DNA from: Termitomyces sp. T153
Taxonomy: Eukaryota > Basidiomycota > Agaricomycetes > Agaricales > Lyophyllaceae
Assembly (NCBI GenBank): GCA_018296165.2
Contig: JACKQL020000155.1
Location: 1 to 64,000 of the forward strand
Reading direction: 5' to 3'
Length of the DNA stretch: 64,000 nt
Below the pieces are notes generated by a model. The model was given only the letters and a program-made list of their open reading frames with translations, was not told the origin of the DNA and made no database searches. Shown here piece after piece: positions 10,441 through 21,600 of the stretch (positions within the stretch are counted from its first letter, which is position 1; each line of letters begins with the position of its first letter). Position numbers and translations under genes: made by a program.

Positions 10441-12152
10441 CTTATCACTGCTACTGAACCCTTCAACACACAAGGGCTTAATCTACGTCTACACTGACAA
10501 TCTATCATGCACGCGTTTACGTCCACAACGTCGCGGGTGGCCCGCAGCCAATCGGATCGAGTCTGCTTTTGAAACCCCCCTAAATTATTGTGGACCCCTT
10601 ACCTTGTCGACCTTTTTCCTCTTTTTAGTGATAGACCCCAGGACATATGACCGACCTGGCCCTGACGTACAGTCTCGTGCAGTATATCTGTGTGTATCTT
10701 ATCCAGGGCGGAGCGGAAGCAAATTTATCATTGTCGTTGACCCTTTTCTCCGATTTCATCATGGGTTGGGTTAGTTACTATGAAATAGCCGGTGGGGCGG
10801 CTCACGGTGCGATTGGCGGGCGTACATACTACTTGGGAGTGAGCTCAGCGCGCAATCGGAAGCCTGGAACGTCGATCGCGGCATTGACGGATAGGTAGTA
10901 GTATCAATGTATAATAAGGCATTGATCTTGGCGGGGAGACCAAGGGTTCCTTCGGACTTTCCGGATGTTCATGTGTACTCAGTTCTTACTGCACGATTAC
11001 TATCTGATCGACAGGCTGAAGGGTTTAGGGACTAGGGAGGATGGAGATTGCGGCGATAAAAGTACTCGGCATATCCCATCTCATCTTGAGCTTATTGGTA
11101 TGGATGACCTTTATTATGGGCAAAAGACTGGCTCATCGATCGGTAGTACTTTCTCGATACAGTAGGCGGCGTGTGTATGTGAGAGTTACTTGTCTGTATA
11201 TGGATTTGGAGGCTTGTGATACGAGGGCCGGTAGTTGACCCAAAACGTGTCCACATGTTTATGTAGGGCCAAGGTTCAGGTTGTGCCTGGCCTGGCCTGG
11301 AAGGGAGATCGTGAAGAGGGTGCTATGCTATACTATCAGGCTTACAGTGGTCTGATCTAAGCTCAGAGCTGGGCCAGTCTAAAGGTACCAAGCAATGCGA
11401 GAAACGTGTGTCGTAAAGTGATTACGAATCAAAAAGTTCTGAACTGCACACTGCCGCTTGCCGTCTGCGCCCCACTCCCGGAATCAATTGCACTGCTGGG
11501 GAAGCGAGGGAACAGTATTGCATTGTGATATTGTGATGAGCCGATATCCGATTAACATACATATATGTCTCGCAATGCATTGTCCTCGAAGGAACACGAG
11601 CATCATATGCCACCAATTGCGGGAAACCGCCGGTGTTCTGTGTCGCCGCATCTGGCGTAGTAAATAAAACGTGGAGAGTATGTATAATTGTGATTGGAGA
11701 GCTCGCGATAATGGTATAGAGTCCGAGGCCGAGAATCTCCCGCCCCCATTGTTTGTGAATCTGAATCTGAGTCCGGTGATCCACGAATCAGAGGCGAGGC
11801 AAAGTGGAATACCATACAGAGATTAAATAGACGCCGACACATGTATCACCGGTTTGAATTGATAACGGATGGTAGATTGTGATACATATGACGATGGGCA
11901 TCAGATATGCTATGTCGGAGGACGCAATGAGGCAATCCGTTATCGGACCTGCAGGTGCTGCAGAGGCGTACATCGATGTTGGTTGTCTAGTATCCACGCC
12001 AACATCGGACCAGGACAGAGGTTATAATAATATAGCGCTTGTTAGATCAGCTGCTTTGGGTGTCCACAGGTTACACGCCGTGCGGGGAGATGTCAGGATG
12101 GAATCAACATATGGGGCTAGATTGAGACTCCGCGCGGAAATGAGCGGGCGCT

Positions 12153-14567
12153 GTGTTTTTCAAGTTTGCTCGCTTTGCAATCTTTCTAATTCGATTCCTC
12201 ACGCCGCCGATGCTGGCTGTCCGTCCGTCGCCTGCCCCGCTGTGGCCCCGCGAGCTCCCCCGCGGCCGTTCTCGCCAGATTTCTCCCGTCGCCCTCGCCA
12301 GACGAGCCTCCCAGGAGCGCCGTGCCGCAAAGCCCGCCTCAGCCGACACACCACCAGCCCTCGACTACTACGATTCTCCGCCCTCTCCGCCCCGTTCTCT
12401 CGAGGACCAAGTCCACGTCGCGTACGCACATGACGACATCCATCTCGCCAAGATTCTTCTCCTTCGCCTCAAGGGCATACATGTCACGGGAAACGACGAC
12501 CCTCGCATAGCAGAGGTCAAGGACGAGGACTTTGACTTTTGCTTCGTTCCCTGTGGCCGTCTTTTGGATGATGACGAGGAAAAGACCCTCCAAGAACGAC
12601 AAAACGCAGAGCTCGATCGCGTCAAAGAGTTGCGTCGCACTCAGCGTCTAAAGGACTGCGAGAGGATCTGGGAGCAGGGCAAGAAACGTCTGCGCGAGCT
12701 CAAGACACTCGCAGTGCGCAGGAGAGAGCTCGAGGAGAAACAGCGGGCCGAGCTGCAAGACTCTCGCTTGAAGTATGGAGGCGAGCTCGGGTCTCGTGTG
12801 CCCCGACGAGCATCCTGCCATACCGCTCGCACAGTTGTCTCCTACAAGCTCCTTGCTCCCTCTTCCCCGCACAAGCAGGAACCATTCGTCTACGACTTTA
12901 TGCCTCGGCCCGCCACACATCTTGTCTCGCGCCCACAAACTCTGTCTCAGCCAAAGTCCAGGTCTCCTTTCACCCGTCCCCTCTTTGACGACTCTCGTGC
13001 TGTTCCATTCAGCGAGGTGCTTACTAGCATGCGGGGTCCTTTGTTTCCTCTAGAGCAGCGCTCCACTACTCCTTTGTCGACTAAGCGGAGCCAAGACTCT
13101 CAGAAGCGCCGGAGCGCCGAGCTATTGGAGTCTTTGCTCTCGGTTGTACAGAGTCAGGAAGAACACCGACAGAACAAGGGTAAGGCACCAGAGCGACCAG
13201 TGCCTCGGAGAAAGGACAGCGGTGGGATGCTTTTACCCTGTCCGACATGTTCATCCTCATCCTTGCTATCCTCGGACTCTTCTTCGTCGTCCTCTTCACG
13301 TCGGTCCTGGCTCTCCTTTTCCAGCGCTTCCTCCTCATCAGTCTCCACTGCCGCCACTACACCATCAAGCTCTCCACCTTCCACTCTGCTTTCGAAACCC
13401 ACCCCGGCGTCTCCTCTACGTAAGACAACGTGGTTCCTTGGTCCCCGACCTTCCTCCCATACTCTTCCAGCACCGTCCCCTATCACTCTCCCTCCCTGCA
13501 AATGCAGCACCTCGCATCTAACCCCTGTCTCCCCAGCCGACGCCCCAATCCCCGTTCTCCCTGATGCCACATGTTCGACCCTTCGGTCAAACGCTATGGT
13601 CACACCGGCGGTCTGCAGTGATGACACAGCCACTACACCCGCGACGAGCCTCATACTCCGCCGCTTCACACAGTTCATCGACCTTGCAAAGGGTTTCCAG
13701 CACGCGTACATGAGTGCAGCAATGTTCGTTGTACCTCCGTCTTCTGATACGCACGCTGCAGCTTCTCTCCGACTCCACATCTCACGCGCATCTTCATCAT
13801 CCAAACCACGTCGGTTCCGCACGCTCAATTCACCCGGCGCACGCGCGTGTCCTGTCGACGTACGTGTCTTCTTAAGCACCCCCGTCTCTTCACAATCCAA
13901 CAATAACCAAAGTACACTCCGGCCGATCCCGCTCCGTCCGCTCGACGCAGATGAAGACGACGAGCTCGAGCTGCCAAGGACAGTGCTGCCCTCGCCGTTG
14001 CCTTATGAGCTGCAGTTTAAGCCGCATCCTGTGCCCCCGCGCTCACCGTTTAGAGCTGTGCATGGTCTGGCGCCGCCAGGGAATGTTGTGCTTAGAGTGA
14101 GGAATGTGGAGAATCCGGTTTATCTGAGGGTGAGGGCAGTGGAGAACGAGACGAAGGGGTTGCCTGTTGGGTATGGGTATGGGGTGGGTGGTGTGGGTGC
14201 GAGTGTTAGCTTTGGGTTTGGTGGTAGGGCTGGATATGCGGGGGGGATGTATCGATTTGGTGTGGGAGCGGGAGTGGGGATGAGAAGACCGGTGCCGATG
14301 GAGGGCTCGTTGGCATGTGGGAGGGAGAAAGTGTTGAGAGTTGCGTATGAGGGGATTGGGAGGAGTAGATTGAGGTATGAAACGAGAGAAAGGGAGGGAC
14401 AGGAAGAGAGGGGTGTGGGTGTGAGTGGCGTTCCTGTTGTTGGTGTTGAGGGGAGAGGACGGGGCCGGGGGAGGGGGAGGGGTAGAATGTTGGAGCGTGA
14501 CGGGGATGATGAGGAGGATGAAGAGGAGTGGATAAGAGGAGGGCGAAGGAGGGCGATGCGGTGGTAG
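12153..14567 (+). CDS. Ser-rich coiled-coil orphan protein
   Basis: A single open frame of 804 codons. The first Met (12153) gives a hydrophobic N-terminus (MFFKFARFAIFLIRF); Met20 at 12210 is the alternative and would remove it, so a membrane anchor or signal depends on the start chosen. Residues about 85-215 are acidic and then strongly helical, with E/K/R-rich heptads (LQERQNAELDRVKELR, RRELEEKQRAELQ), probably a coiled coil. Residues 350-420 are a Ser tract. After residue 600 there is a beta-like region with ENPVYLRVRAVENE, then a Gly-rich tract (YGYGVGGVGASVSFGFGG) and a low-complexity Arg/Gly tail ending in acidic residues. No catalytic motif is seen and I do not recognise the family. 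GC-rich codon use is typical of a real gene. The gap to the next gene is AT-rich. Confidence 0.65.
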   Translation: MFFKFARFAIFLIRFLTPPMLAVRPSPAPLWPRELPRGRSRQISPVALARRASQERRAAKPASADTPPALDYYDSPPSPPRSLEDQVHVAYAHDDIHLAKILLLRLKGIHVTGNDDPRIAEVKDEDFDFCFVPCGRLLDDDEEKTLQERQNAELDRVKELRRTQRLKDCERIWEQGKKRLRELKTLAVRRRELEEKQRAELQDSRLKYGGELGSRVPRRASCHTARTVVSYKLLAPSSPHKQEPFVYDFMPRPATHLVSRPQTLSQPKSRSPFTRPLFDDSRAVPFSEVLTSMRGPLFPLEQRSTTPLSTKRSQDSQKRRSAELLESLLSVVQSQEEHRQNKGKAPERPVPRRKDSGGMLLPCPTCSSSSLLSSDSSSSSSSRRSWLSFSSASSSSVSTAATTPSSSPPSTLLSKPTPASPLRKTTWFLGPRPSSHTLPAPSPITLPPCKCSTSHLTPVSPADAPIPVLPDATCSTLRSNAMVTPAVCSDDTATTPATSLILRRFTQFIDLAKGFQHAYMSAAMFVVPPSSDTHAAASLRLHISRASSSSKPRRFRTLNSPGARACPVDVRVFLSTPVSSQSNNNQSTLRPIPLRPLDADEDDELELPRTVLPSPLPYELQFKPHPVPPRSPFRAVHGLAPPGNVVLRVRNVENPVYLRVRAVENETKGLPVGYGYGVGGVGASVSFGFGGRAGYAGGMYRFGVGAGVGMRRPVPMEGSLACGREKVLRVAYEGIGRSRLRYETREREGQEERGVGVSGVPVVGVEGRGRGRGRGRGRMLERDGDDEEDEEEWIRGGRRRAMRW

Positions 14568-15502
14568 AGTCATGTCGTGTCATCCTTCTGTGGTTGGGCG
14601 GGCCACGACGTGTCTCTGTTACTCTCTCTCGTTTTCTCTGTTGTTTCTTTCTTTTTCTTTTTTATACTGGGTCTTTCGTGCTGTCTACGCCTGCTTTCAT
14701 TTCAGGCTTCATGCTGTTCCTCGTGTTCTCGTGCTTTCTTTTTTTCCCGCTATGCCTACACATCCGCTCCTCTAATCATTCATCTAAGACTATCATGTTG
14801 TTTCCCGCACGAATTTTACACGATACCCCTTTTGTGTACCATATGTACTACTACTCATGTACCATGTGTAACAAGTTAGTTAGTCATACTTTACGTTGTT
14901 CTCCAGTCGGTGCTGTTTATAGACTGCCTTTATAGTTGAACTTGTCCTTTTCGAGTATCTAGGGCGTGTACGTCAACTCGTACGTATCATTCTTACTTAC
15001 TGTACTTGGGCCGAGTGAATAGTGTCGGGTTTCTTTGGCAATTATCAATGACAGATGCGTAGCTTGTCATATCGATTGACCCCTTGATACACGAGATGGA
15101 AACTTTGATTGTAATCAATAGATTCAGTCCCGGGTACACTAAGCCTTAACGAGCTCTCGCGTAACGTTAACGTCCTAGCTTCAACTCATGACCATGGCTG
15201 GTTACAAAGTACCGGCACGAAACCGAGTCCCTTTTCATCTTCATTCGGAACGAAGTTGAAATGACTAGTAGTTTATGCTTACCTCAGGTACCGTGGCGCG
15301 GCCGCGGCCGCGGCGGCGGTTTCTGGAATTTCTATTCGATAGAACTTATTGGGTGCTCGTAACGAAAGACGATCAAATGAATGGCCCTATGCTTTGTAAT
15401 GGGATTTTGATGTGTAGTATAAGGATATACTTTCGAGGCTGGCCTTGGAAATAAATGAAATTTCACCGTATACAATGGTGACGTCACATTGGACATTTTC
15501 TG
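14568..15502. other. 3' flank and GC tract
   Basis: The first 250 bases are a T-rich 3' flank of the gene ending at 14567. The rest is unassigned. A GC-only tract at 15296-15315 (GCGCGGCCGCGGCCGCGGCG) stands out sharply against AT-rich surroundings; it could be a small CpG island, but I see no transcript that would use it. Confidence 0.4.
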
Positions 15503-16023
15503 TTATCTCTGCTTCCCGCGGGCGGACGTCCACTTAGACTTCGAGGGCTGATCACTAAAATGTCTGTGACGTTAGACCTTGGCAATATCTACATACCACG
15601 TTCTGCAAGTCACCCTGATTCGCCTAGAGTCGGGCTTGGCAAGAATGAAAAGTTACATATACTACTTACGGGATCTTGTTCAACCAGAGTCTTCAAATCA
15701 GAAACTTGAAGCTTGAAGGCAGAGTTTTCCTATATATTCAGCAAAAATGTACACAGCCAAGAAGATTGATGATGCATGAGCTTTACATATATGCCTCACG
15801 TATGATGTTTGTGTCATTGTTTTTCAAGAAATGGAGGATGAGGGGATAATTATATGGTTACCTCGGAAGTTTTCTGGGAAGGATCTAGACTGTTACTGCA
15901 ATGTGGTATCTTAGTGACAATACAACAATATTTCCTGAGATCCATAGAGCTTTCCATGTGCATGAGATAGTCAATATAGTCCTTCGAGCTCAAGTTTAAC
16001 TTCGATATTGAATGTCCTTCAAG
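15503..16023 (-). CDS. Unrecognised small multi-exon gene (3' part)
   Basis: Four minus-strand exons chain without breaking frame: 15862-16023 (54 open codons), 15670-15729 (20 codons), 15597-15634 and 15503-15554, ending at TAA 15503-15505. The introns use GTAACC...ATATAG, GTAAGT...CCAAG and GTATGT...TTTTAG. Each exon reads as credible protein: YIDYLMHMESSMDLR, NSLDPSQKTSE, then ENSAFKLQVSDLKTLVEQDP (a coiled-coil-like heptad stretch), and a basic end, DQPSKSKWTSARGKQR. Three consecutive good splice pairs restoring one frame to a stop are unlikely by chance. The 5' end is unresolved: further coding-like snippets upstream (LNDYKQNANSLKDIQYRS near 16030, an ATG with LKFFKRIQTLKENQ near 16200) could not be linked in phase. 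The leucine pattern could suggest a coiled-coil or bZIP-type factor, but the family is unknown. Confidence 0.5.
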
Positions 16024-16723
16024 CTATTAGCATTTTGTTTATAGTCATTGAGGTCTTTAAATAACATTTAAGAATAAGAAACCATTAATATGATATGACC
16101 TTATATAGTTCAAATCATCCTGGTTATTACGTGATAATCTCACATCTCAGTAGTATTTGGTTTTCTTTTAAAGTCTGGATTCTTTTGAAAAACTTGAGGA
16201 CTCTCATTGTAAAAAGGTATTCTTACTATGGATCAATCTAACATTGTGTTTGTGAACAAGTATAAGACCTCAGAATTATCTTTTTTGAAAATAAGAGGTC
16301 CCAGGCCATACATGGCCAAATATGTTAACAACCTTTTTCGTGATGTTAGCATGGGTCAACTGTATTGATTAATTACTTACTGCATGTAAGAAATAATTCA
16401 GGACACCTCAGATAAGAACAGACGGGTCGTGGTCAGGACATAGATCCCGATTGATCAATGCATTCCCTTGAATCTTGGGTCAACTACTTCCTTGCTGTAA
16501 CTCATATGTTGGTCGAAGTTAGAGCATATGGACATGAAGGAAATATGGACATTACACGTGAATTTGAAAGGTTTCTCGCAACAAGTTTGGTTGCACGTGA
16601 GCTAGGACTCATCGAGGACAGCCGTTGTAGGTAACTCTTAGTACGGACCTTACCGTGGCCTGCCAAGTTGTAGTCCAAAAGGAAAAAATACATGTGTACC
16701 AACTAAACTCCAGCGTTATAAAC

Positions 16724-16773
16724 GAGCAATTACAGGTGCCTACAACGATATAATTGAGCAATTACAGGTGCCT
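16724..16773. repeat. Short tandem duplication
   Basis: The string GAGCAATTACAGGTGCCT occurs at 16724-16741 and again at 16756-16773, a period of 32 bases. The bases before each copy (CGTTATAAAC and CGATATAATT) are also alike, so the duplicated unit is about 30 bases. It is non-coding and lies upstream of the phosphotransferase gene. Confidence 0.8.
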
Positions 16774-17043
16774 CGAATCTGCTTTGTTCCGTGTGCGCCG
16801 TTGCTTACCACTGATGCTAATGGTGGGCTGAACATGTAGAAACAACGAGTAAGCAGAAGAAGCTTGTGCGCGCATGCAGCGAGTAGAATTTCCTTGTGCG
16901 TGCGATTACCACATTCTATCTTCCGGACGACACTCAGTCTGCGACACCGTGTACTCCTCCAGGATTTCTCCGATAGAACACACCTTATTTGCACGTCTTT
17001 TAAGTTGGCAACGAAGAAGAGAGCTGCAGACATGACCATCGTA

Positions 17044-17081
17044 CTGGGACCCTCAAGACAGCGGCTGGGACCCTCAAGACA
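17044..17081. repeat. Short tandem duplication
   Basis: CTGGGACCCTCAAGACA occurs at 17044-17060 and 17065-17081, period 21 bases, a perfect repeat about 150 bases upstream of the start codon at 17225. Confidence 0.85.
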
Positions 17082-17224
17082 ACGAAGAAACTTCATCCCA
17101 CTAGATTAGTAGTGTACATCTGATGGGATGCTGGATAGTTAGATATAACTGAGTTCCTTTGTGGTTAGTTGGTCAGTACGTGTATGACAAAGAGTTCTAC
17201 ATAATTTACTTATTTTAGTTCAAC

Positions 17225-18453
17225 ATGAGCGCAACCCAAGCCAGTCTGACCACCGTCGATGGTATTCACTCCTATCTGGCTGGTACAATATACGCCAGTC
17301 ATACTATCGCTTCCCTTAGTGGCGGTCTTGGCAATTATACATATCGAATTCGTCTCATCAAGCCCATCGATGGTCAGGAAACATTAGTCCTTAAACACGC
17401 CCAACCGTTCATAAAGAATACTACTATGGCATTCTCGCTGGATCGCCAGGTAAATGATTTCGTCGGTACAAGAGGTTCTCATTCTGATTTTGTGATCGAG
17501 ATGTTTGAGTATGAGGCAATGAAACGCGTCAAGGCGTGGCTTCCTGCCGATTCCCTTGTCACAGTCCCTACCATTTATAAGTTTGATACAGAGCAGCACG
17601 TCCTTATCATGGAAGATTGCGGCGCTGATGTCCTCACGCTCAAGGATATCATGTTACAAATCGATACCGATACATACACTTCACTGGCAGCGACAATAGG
17701 ATCATCCCTAGGCCACTTCATTGGCAGTATGCATGAATGGAGTCGTGCAAATCCTGATGGAATTCTGGATTTTTTTGCAAGGAACAAGCAGGCGCTGGAG
17801 TTGTCTGCATGGGCGACATATGGGCGGTTAATTCAGACACTTAAGTCGGGTGAAGGAGACGATCTCCCCCAAGTTGCAGACACTGATCTCGCTGTTATAC
17901 AAAAAGTGGCAGAGGATGTAAGTGCATCGATGCTCGCTGCGCGTGATTGCGTGAGTACATCTCACTTTAGAATGTAACTTCAACTCAATACCCGTCACTA
18001 AAAGTCAATATTTTTTTCTAGTTTGTTATGGGCGATTTCTGGCCAGGAAATGTCATGGTCGCTCTGGACAATGAGAAAAATCTCACAAGGTTGTACCTCT
18101 TGGATTGGGAACTTGCCAAGCCTGGCCTTCCGGGTGTAGAAATTGGACAGCTTTGTGCTGAAGTACATCTCGTACGAAGATATATACCCGCCGCGGAAAA
18201 ATTTGCCTCGGCCATTCTAGACTCTTTCTTACAAGCATATGCTGATGGGGTAAAACCAGATATTGAGCTAGCACGCCACACTTTGGCCCATTGGGGGACT
18301 CATCTTGTTGTATGGACTCCACGCATCCCTACCTGGGCTGACAATAAGGAAAAGATGTGTAGTGTTGTCGAGGAGGGTGTCAAACTTATTGTTATCGCGA
18401 TGGATGGTTCTGAGACGTTATCTTCACTTGTGGGGCCTTTGGTCAGGCATTAA
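17225..18453 (+). CDS. APH/choline-kinase-like phosphotransferase
   Basis: Exons 17225-17950 and 18022-18453 join in frame (GTGAGT...TTCTAG). A further intron is likely at 17450-17500: it starts GTAAAT, ends in AG and is 51 bases, so reading through keeps the frame; removing it joins LDRQ to MFEYEAMKRVKAWL, which suits the family better. The product is then 368 residues (385 if read through). Visible features are the N-lobe nucleotide-binding GGLGNYTYRI (residues 33-42), LIMEDCG, MGDFWPGN (the Brenner catalytic loop, D and N kept but the usual His replaced by Met) and the metal-binding LLDWELAK. Such proteins phosphorylate small hydroxyl compounds; the substrate is unknown and no antibiotic role should be assumed. 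A broken relative lies at 6983-7390. It converges with RAD5. Confidence 0.8.
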
Positions 18454-18646
18454 AGATATATATAGCTCCAAACAACAAGAGTATAGTGGAAACTTGGCAC
18501 ACTATGAAGTAGATATTGTAGTGGAAAGGCAATTGTGTAATGGTACATTCAGGTGAACCCTCGCGATTACTTACAGTTCATCTCCAAAATCTAGTGGGTA
18601 TCATTGATCATCATCTGTATGAGTATATTACGCCTCGTTTCTTCTT

Positions 18647-21600
18647 CTAGTTGTCTCCAAATATGATCTTTAAGTTTTCGATGCTCTCAGGATCAACTCC
18701 CTCGCCTCGTGCCCCACTTCCGCGGAATGCTTCTTTGACGATGGCCGTCTTACGCTTTTGTATTTGGAGAATACGACACTCTATGGTATTGGCCACCTTC
18801 CCAATTCCTTCAATTTACACGATCAAAAAGTAGATGACTGAAGCGTACAATGAAATGTGTCACGTAGACCGTCTTTTCCTGGCCAATTCTGTGAACGCGA
18901 TCGATCGCTATTAGGTAGAGACAGATTTGTATACAAGGCAGTTTTAGCTGGTCTAGAAGTTACCTTGGTTTTCTGTGGCGGCATTCCACCAGCAATCCAT
19001 CTATATTATACGGTTAGGGAAATCCGTATGAAGAGAAGAAACCTAGCTCACCATGAATACATGATTAGCAATTGTGAGCTATAAAAATATAGTCGTTCTC
19101 AGAAATAATTCTTGGAAACATAAATGACACAACACTTACATTCAATCCTACACCCCCAGCCTTTAAACTGATAACAAGTATTTTCGGTTTCTCCGAGGGA
19201 ACTCTGAACTCGGCCACTGCAGCATTCTTCTTTTTGATGTCCATAGACCCATCAAAGCGATAGTGGTCGTATTTCTCGCGATCCAACGCCACTTGAATGA
19301 GGTCTATAAACGAGGTGAACTGTGAGAATACGACAGCTCGGAAACGGGGGTCTTGATTCTGGAGACACTCTGAAAAGTTCTAAAGATTACTTTGTCTGGC
19401 CGGCGAGTAATTTTTGTAGAAGCATACTAAGGCTTTTTAAGAGAGCTTGTATTTTAGTTGAAGTTTGGAAGTCGTTGCGGCGAAGTGTCACTTCAGGTTC
19501 AGATGTTTGAGAGCTAGAGATGCCAGGATTCTTCTTTCGACGTATTACTTCAATAAGCTCGCTCGCCTGCGAAAGTGTCAGAAGAGATAGGCAGATTATA
19601 AACTATGGGACCTTTAAAGGCCCTTGTGAGCATGTTGGGCAACGCGACTCTTCGCGCCTGTCTTCACAAGTCGCCAAGTGAGTAAGGATACAATCCCTAC
19701 AGCTAGTAAAAGACACTCAGCGGCTTCTTTCATGGAACATAGTCGAGCTCACCATTGATGCATACATCCCGGGATGATCATAGGTGTCTCCATCACATCG
19801 AGACAAATAGGACACTCTTCTGCTTCTGCATAAGCTAGTTTTGCTAAGACCTCCTCGGCGAAAATACTCTTATCACCGCCCTCCTCAGCCCTCTCGGTAT
19901 CAGTAAATCGTCGTATCAAGTCATCGACATCAATTGACCCATCGCCAGCAGACAAAAGTACATGTTCATCGTCCGGTGTTAAGACAAGATTGGGGTGCAA
20001 CACGGCACGTCTCAGCCTGATTGAAAGGAATGTGCGCATTGAGATAATGTGAAGGGAGATACATTCTAACCTCATTAACATCGCCAGGATGTGGGTATAA
20101 TTCTTCTTAACAAGACCTTTAGCATCCAACCGTTCGAAATCTCTTTTCGCAGATATATATATCCTGTCGTAAATCTTTCTCTCGAGGGGCGAAAACTCCA
20201 ACGTTTCCACCACGACCTGTTCAGAATACACGAAAATCAGGACAATGTCATTACTACATGAAATACTCACCTTCTTTGGAGGTAGTTCCACAATTTTATT
20301 GCCTTCAATGTCCCGCATATTCTTTTCACGTCTCAGTAAGACGCTCTCCAGGATGATTTGTACGATTTCAATAGCCTTTGGATCACGCGCCAGGAAAGGG
20401 TGAGTAATGAACCTACCGAAGTATGTTAGTGCATGCAGCGCAAACGCAGTAAAAGGGAGTAACGCACGAACGAAAGAAGGCGAAGTCTGACCAAGGCTTG
20501 AAATTGAGGAATTTTCTTCACATTGGAATTAATTTAGGAGTATGGTATCGGCAACTACCAGAGAAACTTACAATAGAGAATAAAGGTCTTCCAGCTTGTT
20601 CACGATTGGTGTCCCTTTGATCCCAATCAACAATTGATTTCGATCATCATACAAGATACCTACCTGTGACGGCCCAACGTCGCCGAGCCCGGAGAGCATA
20701 TACAGCCTTCGCTGTCTTGCTCGTCCTCGACTTGCAAGAATGGGCTTCATCTAGGATAACCCGAAGCCAGTCGACTAGATCAGAGTATCAGCATCAAGAA
20801 CAGGATCTTGAAAGCATACTGACTGTCAAAAACAGGTGATCTACCACTGTTGGATTTCTCCGACCTGGCGTGCTCGGACGCGAGCACTCCATAAGAGGTG
20901 ATTACTACTTTGATGCATGTATTATCGTCGTTTGAATCTTCAATCACAGCTTCCAAGTCAAGACGATTCTGGCCATGCCAAACAAGAACCTTCATGGACT
21001 CGGGTTTACTTGACCTCTCAAGCTCTTCAGACCATTGAGCCAGCAATGATGTAGGTGCGACTATGAGAGTAGCCGAACTCGATTTCTGAGGCTTACGTTG
21101 GGCCGCAGGATAGAAGGCAGCGTTGAGTTTTAGTTGACGCGGCTTTGCTCCTGGCGGCACTTTCATGTCTTCCTCGGACGAAAGGCTAGTGTGTATGAGC
21201 GCGGCGAGCATGATTGTTTTTCCCATGCCCACTGGAGAAGAGAATGAGATGATGAGAATTCAGCATCCTGAGGAGAATCTATACTGAGACTTACTCTCTG
21301 TTTAGAAGAGAATGAACAATATGTGTTCAGTTCAAGAGAAACAAAAATGAAACAAAATGTAGTACCGTCCCTGTAATCAAAGTCGAATATTAGTAGATAG
21401 AATATAAAAGCGACAACATACGCGAGAATGCCCCCTCTAAACTTTCTCTCCGATTTAGGGAATTCCAAGCTCATTTCACCGGAATATGGGTTCATGTAGA
21501 ATGGTTTCTCGTCGGCAGTCAGATCAATAACGTTTCTATCTATGGCCGGTTTCTCAGGGAAGACGTATCTGCGGAGTTGATGTAAATGTGAGTAACAATG

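Larger units (their letters stand above)
8953..12152. other. 3.2 kb without a supported gene
   Basis: I find no gene here. Open frames stay below 185 codons, have no family resemblance and no coherent splice chain. The stretch has many short poly-T tracts (for example 9450-9530, 9806-9814, 10205-10222) and a diverged internal duplication (listed separately). GC content rises towards 12100, where the next gene begins. It may hold the promoter of the gene at 12153, non-coding transcripts, or debris of old elements. A short CCTGG microrepeat lies near 11290 (GTGCCTGGCCTGGCCTGG). Confidence 0.5.
16024..17224. other. AT-rich stretch with possible 5' exons
   Basis: AT-rich, mostly unassigned. The part up to about 16250 probably holds upstream exons or the promoter of the minus-strand gene ending at 15503. 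On the plus strand, 16458-16634 is an uninterrupted 58-codon frame (MHSLESWVNYFLAVTHML..., later FERFLATSLVARELGLIED) that ends beside a GTAACT donor-like site; it is protein-like but unsupported. Two short tandem duplications lie at 16724-16773 and 17044-17081. The last 120 bases are the promoter of the phosphotransferase gene. Confidence 0.4.

Noticed and set aside
13154..13903. 249-codon minus-strand frame
   Set aside because: It is the shadow of the GC-rich Ser-rich gene at 12153-14567 and has no protein-like features.
16864..17109. 81-codon plus-strand frame upstream of the phosphotransferase gene
   Set aside because: It includes the 21-base tandem duplication (GPSRQR twice), has no family resemblance and overlaps the likely promoter.
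17225..18453. Antibiotic-resistance interpretation of the phosphotransferase
   Set aside because: The fold is shared with many small-molecule kinases of fungi; nothing indicates an aminoglycoside substrate.
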